Assembly (NCBI RefSeq): GCF_007655135.1
Contig: NC_045134.1
Location: 9,444,982 to 9,508,981 of the forward strand
Reading direction: 5' to 3'
Source: Punica granatum
Lineage: Eukaryota > Streptophyta > Magnoliopsida > Myrtales > Lythraceae
DNA: 64,000 nt
Positions within the stretch are counted from its first letter, which is position 1; the number at the start of each line of letters is the position of its first letter. The notes beneath the pieces are model-generated. The model ran no database searches, was not told the DNA's origin, and was given only the letters and a program-made list of their open reading frames with translations. Positions 45,229 through 55,789 of this stretch are shown piece after piece. The translations under genes were made by a program, and so were the position numbers.

Positions 45229-45701
45229 CCTGCATAGGCAATCATAGAATCTGCACGCATGACAATCGAGGGAATTAGACTTCCCCGATTACGTGTCACA
45301 CGGGAACTCATGGAATGGCTTCGACGTGTTTATACGTTAACTTTATAAAAATATATCGAAGGCAATAATTTTTGACAATTAGGGTGGTGTCTCATATTCT
45401 CATCCATGAAATTATAAGCTAGTTTCCCTCGTGCCCTCTATTTCTGTTGAGGCCGAGCTAATTTGGTGAACTTTTGCTTTTCCAATAAATTTTTTCCTTT
45501 GTCCCATGAGTTTACAAGGTATTCACATGGACCGTGGGGATTGGTGGGACGAAACCCAGACACTCCTCGTTACGAAATAGAAAAAAAAAATCCCTTGCCT
45601 TAAAATAAAAGAAAAAGTGCCCGCTCATTCTTATAAATAATTTATTGTCATAAAACTATAATTTCTATCTCCTTCAATCTCAGTTCAAAAATAGAAATAT
45701 G

Positions 45702-45930
45702 TAAATCCAATAGGGTTGGTTGTGGTTAAGTGCTGCAACTACCAAGGGAAAGTCTCAGATTCAAATCACTTCCCGAGCGCCATGCAGGAGGATACTCCAT
45801 GTTGGGCAACCTATATGGCCTGCGGTTAGACTTATCTGTCTCGTGGGTTTGCAGAGTGTTCACGTGGACTGTGGGATTAATCGGACAAAGTATAAACACC
45901 CTCATTATCAAAAAAAAAGGAAAAGAAAAT
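45702..45930 (+). mobile_element. SINE family 4 (left-arm copy; mirrored at about 47209-47437)
   Basis: GGTTGTGGTTAAGTGCTGCA (A box), GTCTCAGATTCAAATCACTT (B box), a GC-richer body and a CACCCTCATTATCAAAAAAAA tail. Flanked by GAAATATG at 45694-45701 and 45931-45938. A 3' piece of the same family lies at about 45520-45590. Confidence 0.7.
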
Positions 45931-46553
45931 GAAATATGCGACAGCTTAGATAGTGGAATTGACTGAATGCAATAGTTTAGACGGTAGGAAGTATTTAAAT
46001 TTTAACAACTCGACTTGTTTTGCCAACGAAATGTAGTTTAAAATGATTAATTTCAACTAGTCCTTGGTGGATCAATTCCGACACTTTGAAAATGTGATGA
46101 GGAATTTCAGGAGAGTAAGCAAAACTATTGATCTCCAATTATTCATCAGCACTGTTCGATCCGGTTACGTGGTCGCTTTAAAGTTTCACTTGTTTAAATT
46201 AAGTACCGATGGAGAAAATCCATTCATTTAGTAGTTAGGTTTTGGCCTGATGCATATATTATACACAATGCGCGTGGGTCTTGCATATATATACAATTTG
46301 ATTTGCCCTGGCGTCAAAGCCTTTTGATTTATTGGACAATACCAATTTTGTAACTATGCGATGATAGTTTTGTTCGTGATTGTGAGATTCGTAATCTTCG
46401 TTAGCACATTAACTTGATAAAACTGCCTTTGAGAAGAAAAGGCAGAGCATTCTATTCCGGATATTTTGGGATTGTGATTGTGTATAATATTAGGCCATAA
46501 TTAGTAGACTTCTTTCCTGTATTATATTAGGAGTCGAGTAGGAAGGTTAGAAG

Positions 46554-46586
46554 TATATATTACAGCTGATAAGGAAAAATAAGAAA
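46554..46586. other. Palindrome spacer (33 bp)
   Basis: Unpaired loop between the arms, starting TATATATTACAGCTG and ending AATAAGAAA. It would be the loop of the hairpin. Confidence 0.9.
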
Positions 46587-48485
46587 CTTCTAACCTTCCT
46601 ACTCGACTCCTAATATAATACAGGAAAGAAGTCTACTAATTATGGCCTAATATTATACACAATCACAATCCCAAAATATCCGGAATAGAATGCTCTGCCT
46701 TTTCTTCTCAAAGGCAGTTTTATCAAGTTAATGTGCTAACGAAGATTACGAATCTCACAATCACGAACAAAACTATCATCGCATAGTTACAAAATTGGTA
46801 TTGTCCAATAAATCAAAAGGCTTTGACGCCAGGGCAAATCAAATTGTATATATATGCAAGACCCACGCGCATTGTGTATAATATATGCATCAGGCCAAAA
46901 CCTAACTACTAAATGAATGGATTTTCTCCATCGGTACTTAATTTAAACAAGTGAAACTTTAAAGCGACCACGTAACCGGATCGAACAGTGCTGATGAATA
47001 ATTGGAGATCAATAGTTTTGCTTACTCTCCTGAAATTCCTCATCACATTTTCAAAGTGTCGGAATTGATCCACCAAGGACTAGTTGAAATTAATCATTTT
47101 AAACTACATTTCGTTGGCAAAACAAGTCGAGTTGTTAAAATTTAAATACTTCCTACCGTCTAAACTATTGCATTCAGTCAATTCCATTATCTAAGCTGTC
47201 GCATATTTCATTTTCTTTTCCTTTTTTTTGATAATGAGGGTGTTTATACTTTGTCCGATTAATCCCACAATCCACGTGAACACTCTGCAAACCCACGAGA
47301 CAGATAAGTCTAACCGCAGGCCATATAGGTTGCCCAACATGGAGTATCCTCCTGCATGGCGCTCGGGAAGTGATTTGAATCTGAGACTTTCCCTTGGTAG
47401 TTGCAGCACTTAACCACAACCAACCCTATTGGATTTACATATTTCTATTTTTGAACTGAGATTGAAGGAGATAGAAATTATAGTTTTATGACAATAAATT
47501 ATTTATAAGAATGAGCGGGCACTTTTTCTTTTATTTTAAGGCAAGGGATTTTTTTTTCTATTTCGTAACGAGGAGTGTCTGGGTTTCGTCCCACCAATCC
47601 CCACGGTCCATGTGAATACCTTGTAAACTCATGGGACAAAGGAAAAAATTTATTGGAAAAGCAAAAGTTCACCAAATTAGCTCGGCCTCAACAGAAATAG
47701 AGGGCACGAGGGAAACTAGCTTATAATTTCATGGATGAGAATATGAGACACCACCCTAATTGTCAAAAATTATTGCCTTCGATATATTTTTATAAAGTTA
47801 ACGTATAAACACGTCGAAGCCATTCCATGAGTTCCCGTGTGACACGTAATCGGGGAAGTCTAATTCCCTCGATTGTCATGCGTGCAGATTCTATGATTGC
47901 CTATGCAGGTTTTTTCGGTGTGAACCCTGAAATCCGAAAGTCCAATTGGACCTCGACTAATTCAGTCAAGCTGGGTCAGCTCACTAAGGGATAAAGCTCT
48001 CACAGCGTGGATTTTCTACAGTCACAAGGATTCAAATCCTAGATCTTGTTTAAGCGGAACGAGCGTCGAATCGCTTAAATCAATCTACATTGCACATTTC
48101 ATGAAATTAAATGTAACAACTTCCACTAATTGCCATATATCTTGTCATTCATGCAAAATCAACAAAAGATTGTCCAACTTGGTTTGCATTTTCTTCTCGA
48201 AGGCAGTTTTATCAAGTTAACGTGCTAACAAAGATTACGAATCTCACAATCACGAACAAAACTAAATCATCGCATAGTTACAAAATTGGTATTGCCTAAT
48301 AAATCATAGGCTTCGGCGCTAGAGCAATATATGTATACTAGGGCGATGCCCGCGTGATGTTGCAGGGCTGAAATTTTTTTGGTCAATAATATTAAAATGA
48401 TGCAATACCTGATAGAACACTTAACCTCAATATATAATAATAGAATTATAATAATGAATTATCAATTTTTAGTAAAATTTTAGAC
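46587..48485 (-). repeat. Giant palindrome, right arm (1.9 kb)
   Basis: Inverted copy of 44660-46553. It ends in the first 140 bp of a further inserted repeat (from about 48348). It is also the best-preserved member of a direct-repeat series continuing to 51860. Confidence 0.95.
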
Positions 48486-49927
48486 TTCTAACAAGGTATA
48501 TTAATTTGTATATCTAACATGAGGCAAAAGGTAATATATCCTTATGTTTATGTCTTGATATTATGTTTAATAGTTAGAAAGTCACTCCATGAAATAAAAA
48601 AAAATAAACATGATATCTGTAAATATAAAGCTTATAGTTTTGCTTTTAAAAAGAATGGTACAAATAAGATTTGAAAATAATATTAAGTAAAGAAAGACAT
48701 GATAGACTTTAAGAAAATGAAAATTTTTGTAATTTATAAATTTATGAAAATAAATTAACAATGAAATTAATTTTCATTGTTGGATCTTACCATATGTATA
48801 AAGGGAGACAAAGTATATGCTTAGTTAGTATAATTTCTTAAGAAAGATACAATATAGATGAAGAAATTATGTATCCTTGAATGAATATTTACAAAGAAAA
48901 CTAAAGTATACAATATATGTATAACTCTTCAGAAAAAAAGAAGGTAAAATAGATAAAGAGAATAGAGTAAGGTGATGGTGCCAAATCTTATAGCGAGTGA
49001 GGAAAAAATGAGAAAAAATTGTACACCATATGGCTTGAAACATGACATTAAATTTTCAAGGAATAATTGATCAACCATAATAATGAGGTAATTTGATCCA
49101 GTGGATCAAGTAAGTTATAAATTATCAAAACATTATAAAAGAAAGAAAATAAAAAAAAGGGAGAGGGAAAAAGTTCCATACTCACAAACCAAAATTTGAA
49201 AAAGAATTTAACATATATCGTAGTTTGTATATTTACTGCTTTTAATGCGGAATTTTTCTAATTTTTCTATATAAAAAGTTGGGTGGAAGTATTTGTTGAA
49301 AATAGTTCGACTAGTTCGACTATAATGATCAAATCATTTGGCATAACGCACCAACCATATTACGCGGTGCATTATTTAAATCATTTGATGTAACATGTTG
49401 ACGGAATTACGTGGAGCCTTATCGAGTTGGGTCATAAAATGCTAAAAAGATGTAACTCGTTGACCTTACGATAAAATCTTTTGGCATAACACGAGATCGG
49501 TGGTACCTCATTTCGGATTGGATTAGAAAACGCTAAAGAATTCTAAAAGTGAAAATTACGAAAAAATTAAAAAAAGGGGATTACAATCGAATTATTTGGC
49601 GTAACACATCGATCAAATTACGTAATGCCTTATTTGGGTTAGATTTAAAAAAAATAAAAAAAATTGTAACTTTTCGACCTGACGACAGAATTATTTGGCT
49701 TAACACGTCCACTGAATTAGGTGGGACGTTATTTGAGTCAAATCTAAAATCACTAAAATAGCTTAATGCGTCAATCAAATTATGTGATACGTTTTTTGGA
49801 TCGAATTTGAAAACATAAAAGAAAATGGGAAGTTTTAAAAATACAAAAGGAGCCGAGAGTAGGGAAAATGTCCCCACTCTCCCTCTCCGTAGGACGGACC
49901 AATTTTAATGTATTTTAATAAAACAAA
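48348..49927 (-). mobile_element. Helitron-like insertion in a repeat unit (tentative)
   Basis: The flanking direct-repeat unit is interrupted here: GAGCAATATATGTAT on the left resumes as ATATGCAAGACCCACG at about 49928. Read on the minus strand, the left edge ends GGGCATCGCCCTAG behind a GC-rich imperfect hairpin, as Helitron 3' ends do. A relative of this end and the following 700 bp is at 56825-57640. No Rep/helicase was seen and the 5' end was not identified. Class is inference. Confidence 0.45.
49325..49815. repeat. Irregular direct repeats around ATTTGGCRTAACAC
   Basis: ATTTGGCATAACGC, TTTTGGCATAACACG, ATTTGGCGTAACACATCG and ATTTGGCTTAACACGTCC recur with AATTAYGTRRTGCSTTATTTGG-like text between them, at uneven spacing. 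Diverged repeat array inside the insertion; the overlapping 70-98-codon frames are artefacts. Confidence 0.7.
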
Positions 49928-51860
49928 AATATGCAAGACCCACGTGGATTGTGTAAAATATATGAATCAGGCCAAAGACTAACTACTGAAGGAAATAATT
50001 TTCTTCATCGCTACTTTAATTTAAACAAGCAAAGCTTAAAACCATCACGTAACCAGGTCAAAACAGTACGGATGAACAATTGAAGATCAATAGTTTTCCC
50101 TACTCTCCTAAAGTTCCTCATCACATTTTCAAACAAAGTGTTGAAATGGATCCTTCGAGAATTAGGTGAAATTAATTATTTTAAATTACATTTCGTCAGC
50201 ACTACCAAGACAAGTCGAGTTGTTAAAATTTAAATACTCACTTCCAACCATCTAAACTATCGCGTTCAATTAATTCTATAATCTAAACTGTCGCACATTT
50301 CTATTTCTGAACTGAGATTGAAGGAGACAAAAGGCATAGTTATATTAGAAGTTACTATTTTTAAGAATGAGTTGGCACCTTTTCCTTTATTAATATTAAA
50401 TCTAAATAAAGTGTTTATTGAGTGATCAATAATTTCAACTCTCATAAGAAGAAGAATATAAGTTCGAGTCTCGAGAAGTGCACTTGTTAGGTGAGAAGAT
50501 AATATTTCCACGGTTGATCTCCTGGATTTGCTAGAAGAATGTCTCCCACAAATATTAAGGCAAGGGATTTATTGGAAAGCAAAAGTTGAGCAAATCAGAT
50601 CGGCCTCCAATTTGTAAATAATCGTTGCATTAGACATAGCAAATAATGTAGAAAATTTCAAATGGTCCCTCCTTCACAATAATACATGGGGAGGGAGAAC
50701 CAGAGTATGAGATCACTATAATTAAGATTAATTATGACTATTCAACCATTTAACACTCTTTCTCCTATTTATTACAATCTAATTGGTCGTAGGATCATGG
50801 AAAAATTTCTACAAATAATGGGTATTGAGATCTTAACATTATATGCTAGTAGGACAGGTAACTTATAGATCTCAGCATAATAATTTCATGGTGAGATTTT
50901 AACATTACATGCTAGCGACACCATGCGTTCCTGGTGTCACACGTAGTCAGGAATTCCCTCGGGTGTCAAGCGTACAGATTCTTTGCTTGCTTATGCACAT
51001 TTCGAAAAGTTAAATGTAACAACTTGCACTAATGGCCATATATCTCGTCATCCATGCAAAGTCACAGAAGGTTGTCCAATTAGTTCGTAGTTTTTCTTTA
51101 TATTGTAAGAATGAGTACAAGGAAAACATCAAATCAGTAATTAGTTCCTAGTTTAACTATTTAATTTTTCTAGGCATTGAAGGTTTATATATAGATCCTC
51201 TCCAATAGTAAGATGCATATTCATCATTTCAGTCGGAAATAGGGCATATATGTGTATGTGTGTGTGTATATTACTTAAAAAATTTGAGGTACGATTCTAG
51301 GACTTGAAAAATTATTCGATATTTTAACTTCAGGAGCAGTAGCAGAACTTGATAATTGCCCATAAACCCATGCTCTGCATTTTCTTCTCGAAGGCCTTTT
51401 TATCAAGTTGACGTGCTAGCGAAGATTACAGATCTCACAATCACGAGCAAACCTAAATTATCACATAGTCACGAAATTGGTATTGCCTAATAAATCAGGT
51501 GAACGTTGACACCAGAGCAGATCAAATTGTACATATATGCAAGACCCATGCACATTGCGTAAAATACATAATTTAAACGAGTGAACTTTAAACCATCACG
51601 TAGCCAGATCGAACAGTACTGATGAATAATTGAAGATCAATAGTTTTGCTTACTCTCCTGCAGCTCCCTCATCACATTTACAAACAAACTGTCGAAATTG
51701 ATCCATCAGGGATTAGGTGAAATTAATTATTTTTAATTACATTTTGTCGGCAGATCAAGACAAGTCAAGTTGTTGAAATTTAAGTACTCGATTCCTATCC
51801 TACCATCTACATTGCCGTATATATCGTCATTCATGCAAAATCAACAGAAGACTGTCCAAT
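49928..51860. repeat. Diverged direct copies of the palindrome unit
   Basis: 49928-50360 parallels 46850-47510 (CAAGACCCACGTGGATTGTG, CATCACATTTTCAAA). 50925-51075 parallels 47815-48180. 51360-51860 again parallels 46690-47190 (TTTTCTTCTCGAAGGC, GCAAGACCCATGCACATTG). At least two further, older units follow the right arm head to tail. A SINE-like remnant lies near 50400-50530. Confidence 0.75.
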
Positions 51861-51984
51861 TTGCTGCTAGTTTTCTACATGGGACACTATAATTAATTCC
51901 CTTCATATTGTAATAATAAATACAAGAGAACATCGAATCAGTAAGATATGGGTGGTTGACAGAAAACGACGATGGAATAATTTA

Positions 51985-52315
51985 GAGTAGGTTTGGCGAT
52001 AGAATTGAATTTTGAAATTTAATTCTATTTCCATTGAAATAGGTAAAAGATAAATAAATATGTTGGTGAAAAAAAGAATATTTATATATATATATATATT
52101 TACGTGGGTTATAATAATGAGGTTCAGGAAGAAAATAAAAAAAGTAATGATTATGTTGTTGAATTGTAAAAAAAGTAATAAATAATTGAGAGAATTTAGT
52201 ATTAAAAATTAAATTAAATGGTAATTAAGATAAAAAAAAATTAAAATAATAATAATAATAATGATTGTATTATTAAATTGAAACAAAAGTAAAGTGGAGC
52301 GAAAATACCAAATGG
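51985..52315. mobile_element. MITE, family B/C
   Basis: GTAGGTTTGGCGATAGAATTG on the left and CATTTGGTATTTTCGCTCCA read inward from the right, with the interior GATTATGTTGTTGAATTGTA shared with other MITEs. Target duplication not resolved. Confidence 0.55.
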
Positions 52316-52319
52316 ACTC

Positions 52320-52880
52320 TCCCTTAAAATTCATGTCCATGGTTTAGGGAGCTAGGTTGGAGAATGGAACAAATCGAATGTTCTTTTCCTTGTCTTTCTT
52401 CCACCATTATTAATATTACTTTTTTGGTATATATATGAGGTTAGACCGTGATTGCTTGACTTTTTGGCTCGTCTTTCACATTCCATGCTTTGGCTCATAA
52501 ACAAAAAAAATATATATTAGCTGCGGCACCTAAACTTAGGTAAAATGATGAAAAGTAGTGATGACAACATTATCCTTCTCGCTACGTAATATTTGGGTTC
52601 TCGTATTCAAGCACGAACATATCAAACGAAATGAACAATCAGTGCAACCACTTGGCCTTGTTAGCGTAACACCCCCAGGGGCCTAGTATAGTTCACAGAA
52701 GTTGGATATGATCCCAAGCTGAAACCAAAGATCCCACCCTAGCATATGTCTTTGGGAGAATTCGAAGTTGAGACCTGGAGGTATCCAAACCATATGAAAG
52801 TAAGTTTGGAACCATTAGGCCATCACTCCTGATAGTCTGCGGCACCTAAACTTAGTAATTATCGACTTAATGAGTAAAAC
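52320..52880. other. Intergenic, nothing recognised
   Basis: The phrase CTGCGGCACCTAAACTTAG occurs twice (about 52521 and 52839), a short direct repeat around unassigned DNA with GC-richer parts. Confidence 0.45.
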
Positions 52881-52884
52881 TAAC

Positions 52885-53435
52885 TAGGTAAATTTCGATA
52901 ACACACTTATAATTTAGTAAATAGTCAATGGCTCCCTCTCCTTTTAAAATTAGCCATACACCACCCCCTCCGCATCGTGACATCAAGAGTGTTTAATCGT
53001 CGCCACGTGAATATTCTGTCACTGTGCTCCATAAATTGACTCGATATATTTAAATTTATGGAGCACAGTGGCACAACATCCACATGACGACGATTAAGCA
53101 CTCTTGGTGCCACATTGACGGAATGAGGGGTGATATGTAATCAACAACACTCCATTTTTTCATAATTAGCCACACACCACCCCTCATTCTGCTAATGTGA
53201 CACCATGAGTGCTTAATCATCACCACATGGATATTGTGTCACTGTGCTCCATAAAGTCATATATATCGGGTCAATTTATGGAGCACAATGACACAATATC
53301 CACATAGTAACGATTAAACATTCCCCGTGCCACAGTGCAGATAAAGGAGCGGTGTATGACTAATTTTGAAAAGAATGATTATGTTTGATTATTTACTAAA
53401 TTATAGAGGTGTCGTCGAAATTTATCTTATTACCT
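52885..53435. mobile_element. Composite foldback: two palindromes within one inverted-repeat element
   Basis: Outer ends are inverse copies (AAATTTCGATAACACACTTA at left, AAATTTCGACGACACCTCTA read inward from right, both followed by TAATTTAGTAAATA). Inside are two separate palindromes, 52935-53130 and 53160-53380, each with ACTGTGCTCCATAAA and its inverse. No coding capacity. Confidence 0.75.
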
Positions 53436-53636
53436 TTAACAAATTCTGAATTACAGTCGAATGAATGATAGCTACATAGATGATCAGTTTAGACCAGCGC
53501 GGCAATGAATCCGACAAAAACCTGGAAGATCAGAAAACTCAGACTGTTATTAAAAAGCCATTGATATCTTGTGAGCTTTTATCGATATTTTTTATATGCA
53601 TTTACCAATGTAAAATGTAAACATGCATGCCAACTA

Positions 53637-53798
53637 TTTTTTTTTCGGCTATAAGGGAGGTCGATGGACCTAATATATTGAAATAGAAATCCTAAATATC
53701 TAATAAAGGGAGTATAGGTAGTCCCACTGGATATCGAATCTGAGAGCTCTTGATCACCAGACGAGAGGTGCATTACTGTGCTATTCCTTCTCTTGATT
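53637..53798 (-). mobile_element. tRNA-derived SINE, family 1, with 12-bp target duplication
   Basis: GCATGCCAACTA at 53625-53636 and GCATGCTAACTA at 53799-53810. The minus strand has an AATAGCACAGTAATGCACCT A box, the family body, GGTCCATCGACCTCCCTTAT and a CCGAAAAAAAA tail. Confidence 0.88.
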
Positions 53799-53868
53799 GC
53801 ATGCTAACTAGTTAGTCATGGAATTTCCTAGGCAAATTATATTCAACGTGAAATTTCTCTTCATAAAA

Positions 53869-53915
53869 TGCTTACGTCTCTAGTTTCTTTCGGTAGGTTG
53901 CTTACGTCTCTAGTT
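53869..53915 (-). mobile_element. Micro-insertion: 13 nt between perfect 17-bp target duplications
   Basis: TGCTTACGTCTCTAGTT at 53869-53885 recurs without change at 53899-53915. The insert is TCTTTCGGTAGGT only. The perfect 17-bp repeat around a 13-nt CGGTAGG insert is the clearest example in the window. Confidence 0.9.
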
Positions 53916-53919
53916 ACTG

Positions 53920-54660
53920 CAGAGATTTGAAAATAGTGTATCCACCATGTCTGTGTATTAGATCACGTCTTTATCTTCCATGTATGTGTATTAAAAAAAA
54001 AAAAGAAGAAATTTCCGGCAATATCATATGTTCGTGTCTAATTCGGTTGACTAATTAAAATTAACAAGATTGAATGTTTATACACCGATCTTCTTTAATA
54101 CTTAGGTGAATTTACTTCCTGAGGAGTTCAATTTATTTGACCAATCCATACCAAAAAGTGAGTTAGTTCAAATGATTTATTATCTTTTCACTATAAATAA
54201 GTCTCAAATTCAAATTTTATGATTAAAAAAACTCACAACTAGAAAAGTTTTATCTTTTAGTGGATCAACTCAGCTCGAACTTGAATTTAATTAGGAGGAT
54301 ATTTGGTTTTTGGATATAAGATGGTCACTACAAAATATATAACATCTACCAACAAAAAAATATATCATAAGAAAATAAGTTGTAGGATTAGAGAGAGATG
54401 TACTAATAGATTTATCAACCATAATTATAAATCTGTACTTTGCTAACGGGGTGAATCAAACTGATGACAATAATATAAATGTTTGTTGGAATAAATTTTC
54501 GAGACCAACCAACCCAGATTTTTTGGAAGAGACTTTTATCAAAGGGACTTTTTTCCTACATTTATTGACGTAAAGTATAGCCCTATAATAGGCTACATCA
54601 ACGTATTTTTTATTTGGGTGAATTCCATGAACCGCCCATGTAGTTTGGGAAAAGCACGTC
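53920..54660. other. Intergenic with an old SINE-like stretch
   Basis: 54175-54300 has GAGTTAGTTCAAATGATTTA and AGAAAAGTTTTATCTTTTAG then TGGATCAACTCAGCTCGAAC, matching SINE family 2 order. No gene supported. Confidence 0.4.
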
Positions 54661-54671
54661 AATAAATATGA

Positions 54672-55014
54672 GGAGAATTTATCTAAAATGACTCATGGTT
54701 TAACTATTTTGTCAAATTTATCTTATATTTTTTTTGGTCAAATCTATCACATAGTTTACTTTTTGTATCAAATCTATCACGGCGTTATCTTTTCTGTCGA
54801 CATCTAACGGCTGTGCTGATATGACGCCCACGTGGCAAGTGTGGCCCACTATCCCTCCACTTGCCACGTCAGCATGGCCGTTAGATGTCGACGGAAAAGA
54901 TAACGTCGGGATAGATTTAATGCAAAAAGTAAATTATGGGATAGATTTGACAAAAAAAAATATGATAGATTTGAAAAAACGGTTAAATCATAGACCATTT
55001 TAGGTAAAAACTCC
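54672..55014. mobile_element. MULE-type MITE with perfect 9-bp target duplication
   Basis: 343 bp flanked by TAAATATGA at 54663-54671 and 55015-55023. Ends GGAGAATTTATCTAAAATG and GGAGTTTTTACCTAAAATGG (read inward). The whole element is an interrupted palindrome around TTATCTTTTCTGTCGACATC. A 9-bp duplication is the Mutator-superfamily hallmark. Sister of 19111-19460. Confidence 0.92.
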
Positions 55015-55024
55015 TAAATATGAC

Positions 55025-55650
55025 ACATATAACCCTTACTTTTGCTAATATGTCAACTGATTGGAACCACTTGTGATCCATGCTCACGTGCAACCTCATA
55101 TAATATTCTTTTCATTATTTAAAAATGAAAATTTTGAATAGTAAGAAAACCTAAAAAATAATAGAAAAGGCCCAAAGAGGCATATCGTCAGTAAGGGAAA
55201 TCCCGCTAACCACCGTCCTTCCAATGGAGGTTGTTAGTGGTGTCAGAGGCCTTCGATAGGCAATCACTGGTGAGGGTTCCCTTAACATCCGGATTGCCAC
55301 CCCTCTATCTCTCTTCGAAAGAGAGAGATGGTGGTGGGGGCTTTCTCATCGATTTTTGCTTCCCGGAGGAGGTCACTGCAACCGTCCAGCATAATTGGCG
55401 AAATGTCTCAATGGCTACAGTCCCAAAGTGGGGCTACCCCACCAGCCACTGCATCCCGGGGGGTGGTGGCCGATTGAGGAGCTCCCATCGGCGATCTGCC
55501 CCTTCTTGGGATTTTTATTTTATTTTGTAAGTTTTTAATTTTTTTCCAAATTTTCAATTTTTTATATTTAAAAAAAACGTAGTGTTTGGTGTGCCATGTC
55601 CTTTGTTGATCACATGTGGCACCCATTAAACTGACACGTCAACAAAAATA
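55025..55650. mobile_element. Foldback element with GC-rich centre
   Basis: Left arm ACCCTTACTTTTGCTAATATG then CCACTTGTGATC is mirrored by CCCTATTTTTGTTGACGTG then CCACATGTGATC from the right. The GC-rich centre (55165-55510) gives overlapping frames on both strands that are not genes. It begins directly beside the previous element. Confidence 0.6.
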
Positions 55651-55661
55651 GGGATGGCTTG

Positions 55662-55771
55662 AAAATTCATGCTAGAAAAGTTTTAATCCTTAATGGGTCG
55701 ATCCGGCTCGACTAAATTAGTCGGGATCCAATTGGACTTTCGGATACCAGGATTCACATCGAAAAAAAAAT
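55662..55771 (+). mobile_element. 5'-truncated SINE family 2 with 11-bp target duplication
   Basis: GGGATGGCTTG at 55651-55661 and 55772-55782 flanks only the 3' 110 bp of the family (AAAAGTTTTAATCCTTAATG to CACATCGAAAAAAAAA). The A and B boxes are missing. Confidence 0.88.
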
Positions 55772-55789
55772 GGGATGGCTTGTCTCTTA

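Larger units (their letters stand above)
44660..46553 (+). repeat. Giant palindrome, left arm (1.89 kb)
   Basis: The arm is the inverse of 46587-48485, separated by 33 bp. Position x pairs with about 93140 minus x. The innermost 600 bp appear identical on reading. Differences become more frequent outwards: single changes near 45861 and 45950, several near 45060-45120, many near 44700-44800. It contains SINEs at 45060-45228 and 45702-45930 and a partial SINE at about 45480-45590. No gene is in the arm; the open frames at 45720-45966 are SINE translations. Confidence 0.95.

Noticed and set aside
45720..47419. Pair of nearly identical 70-81-codon frames in both palindrome arms
   Set aside because: They are translations of the SINE family 4 copy, duplicated by the palindrome.
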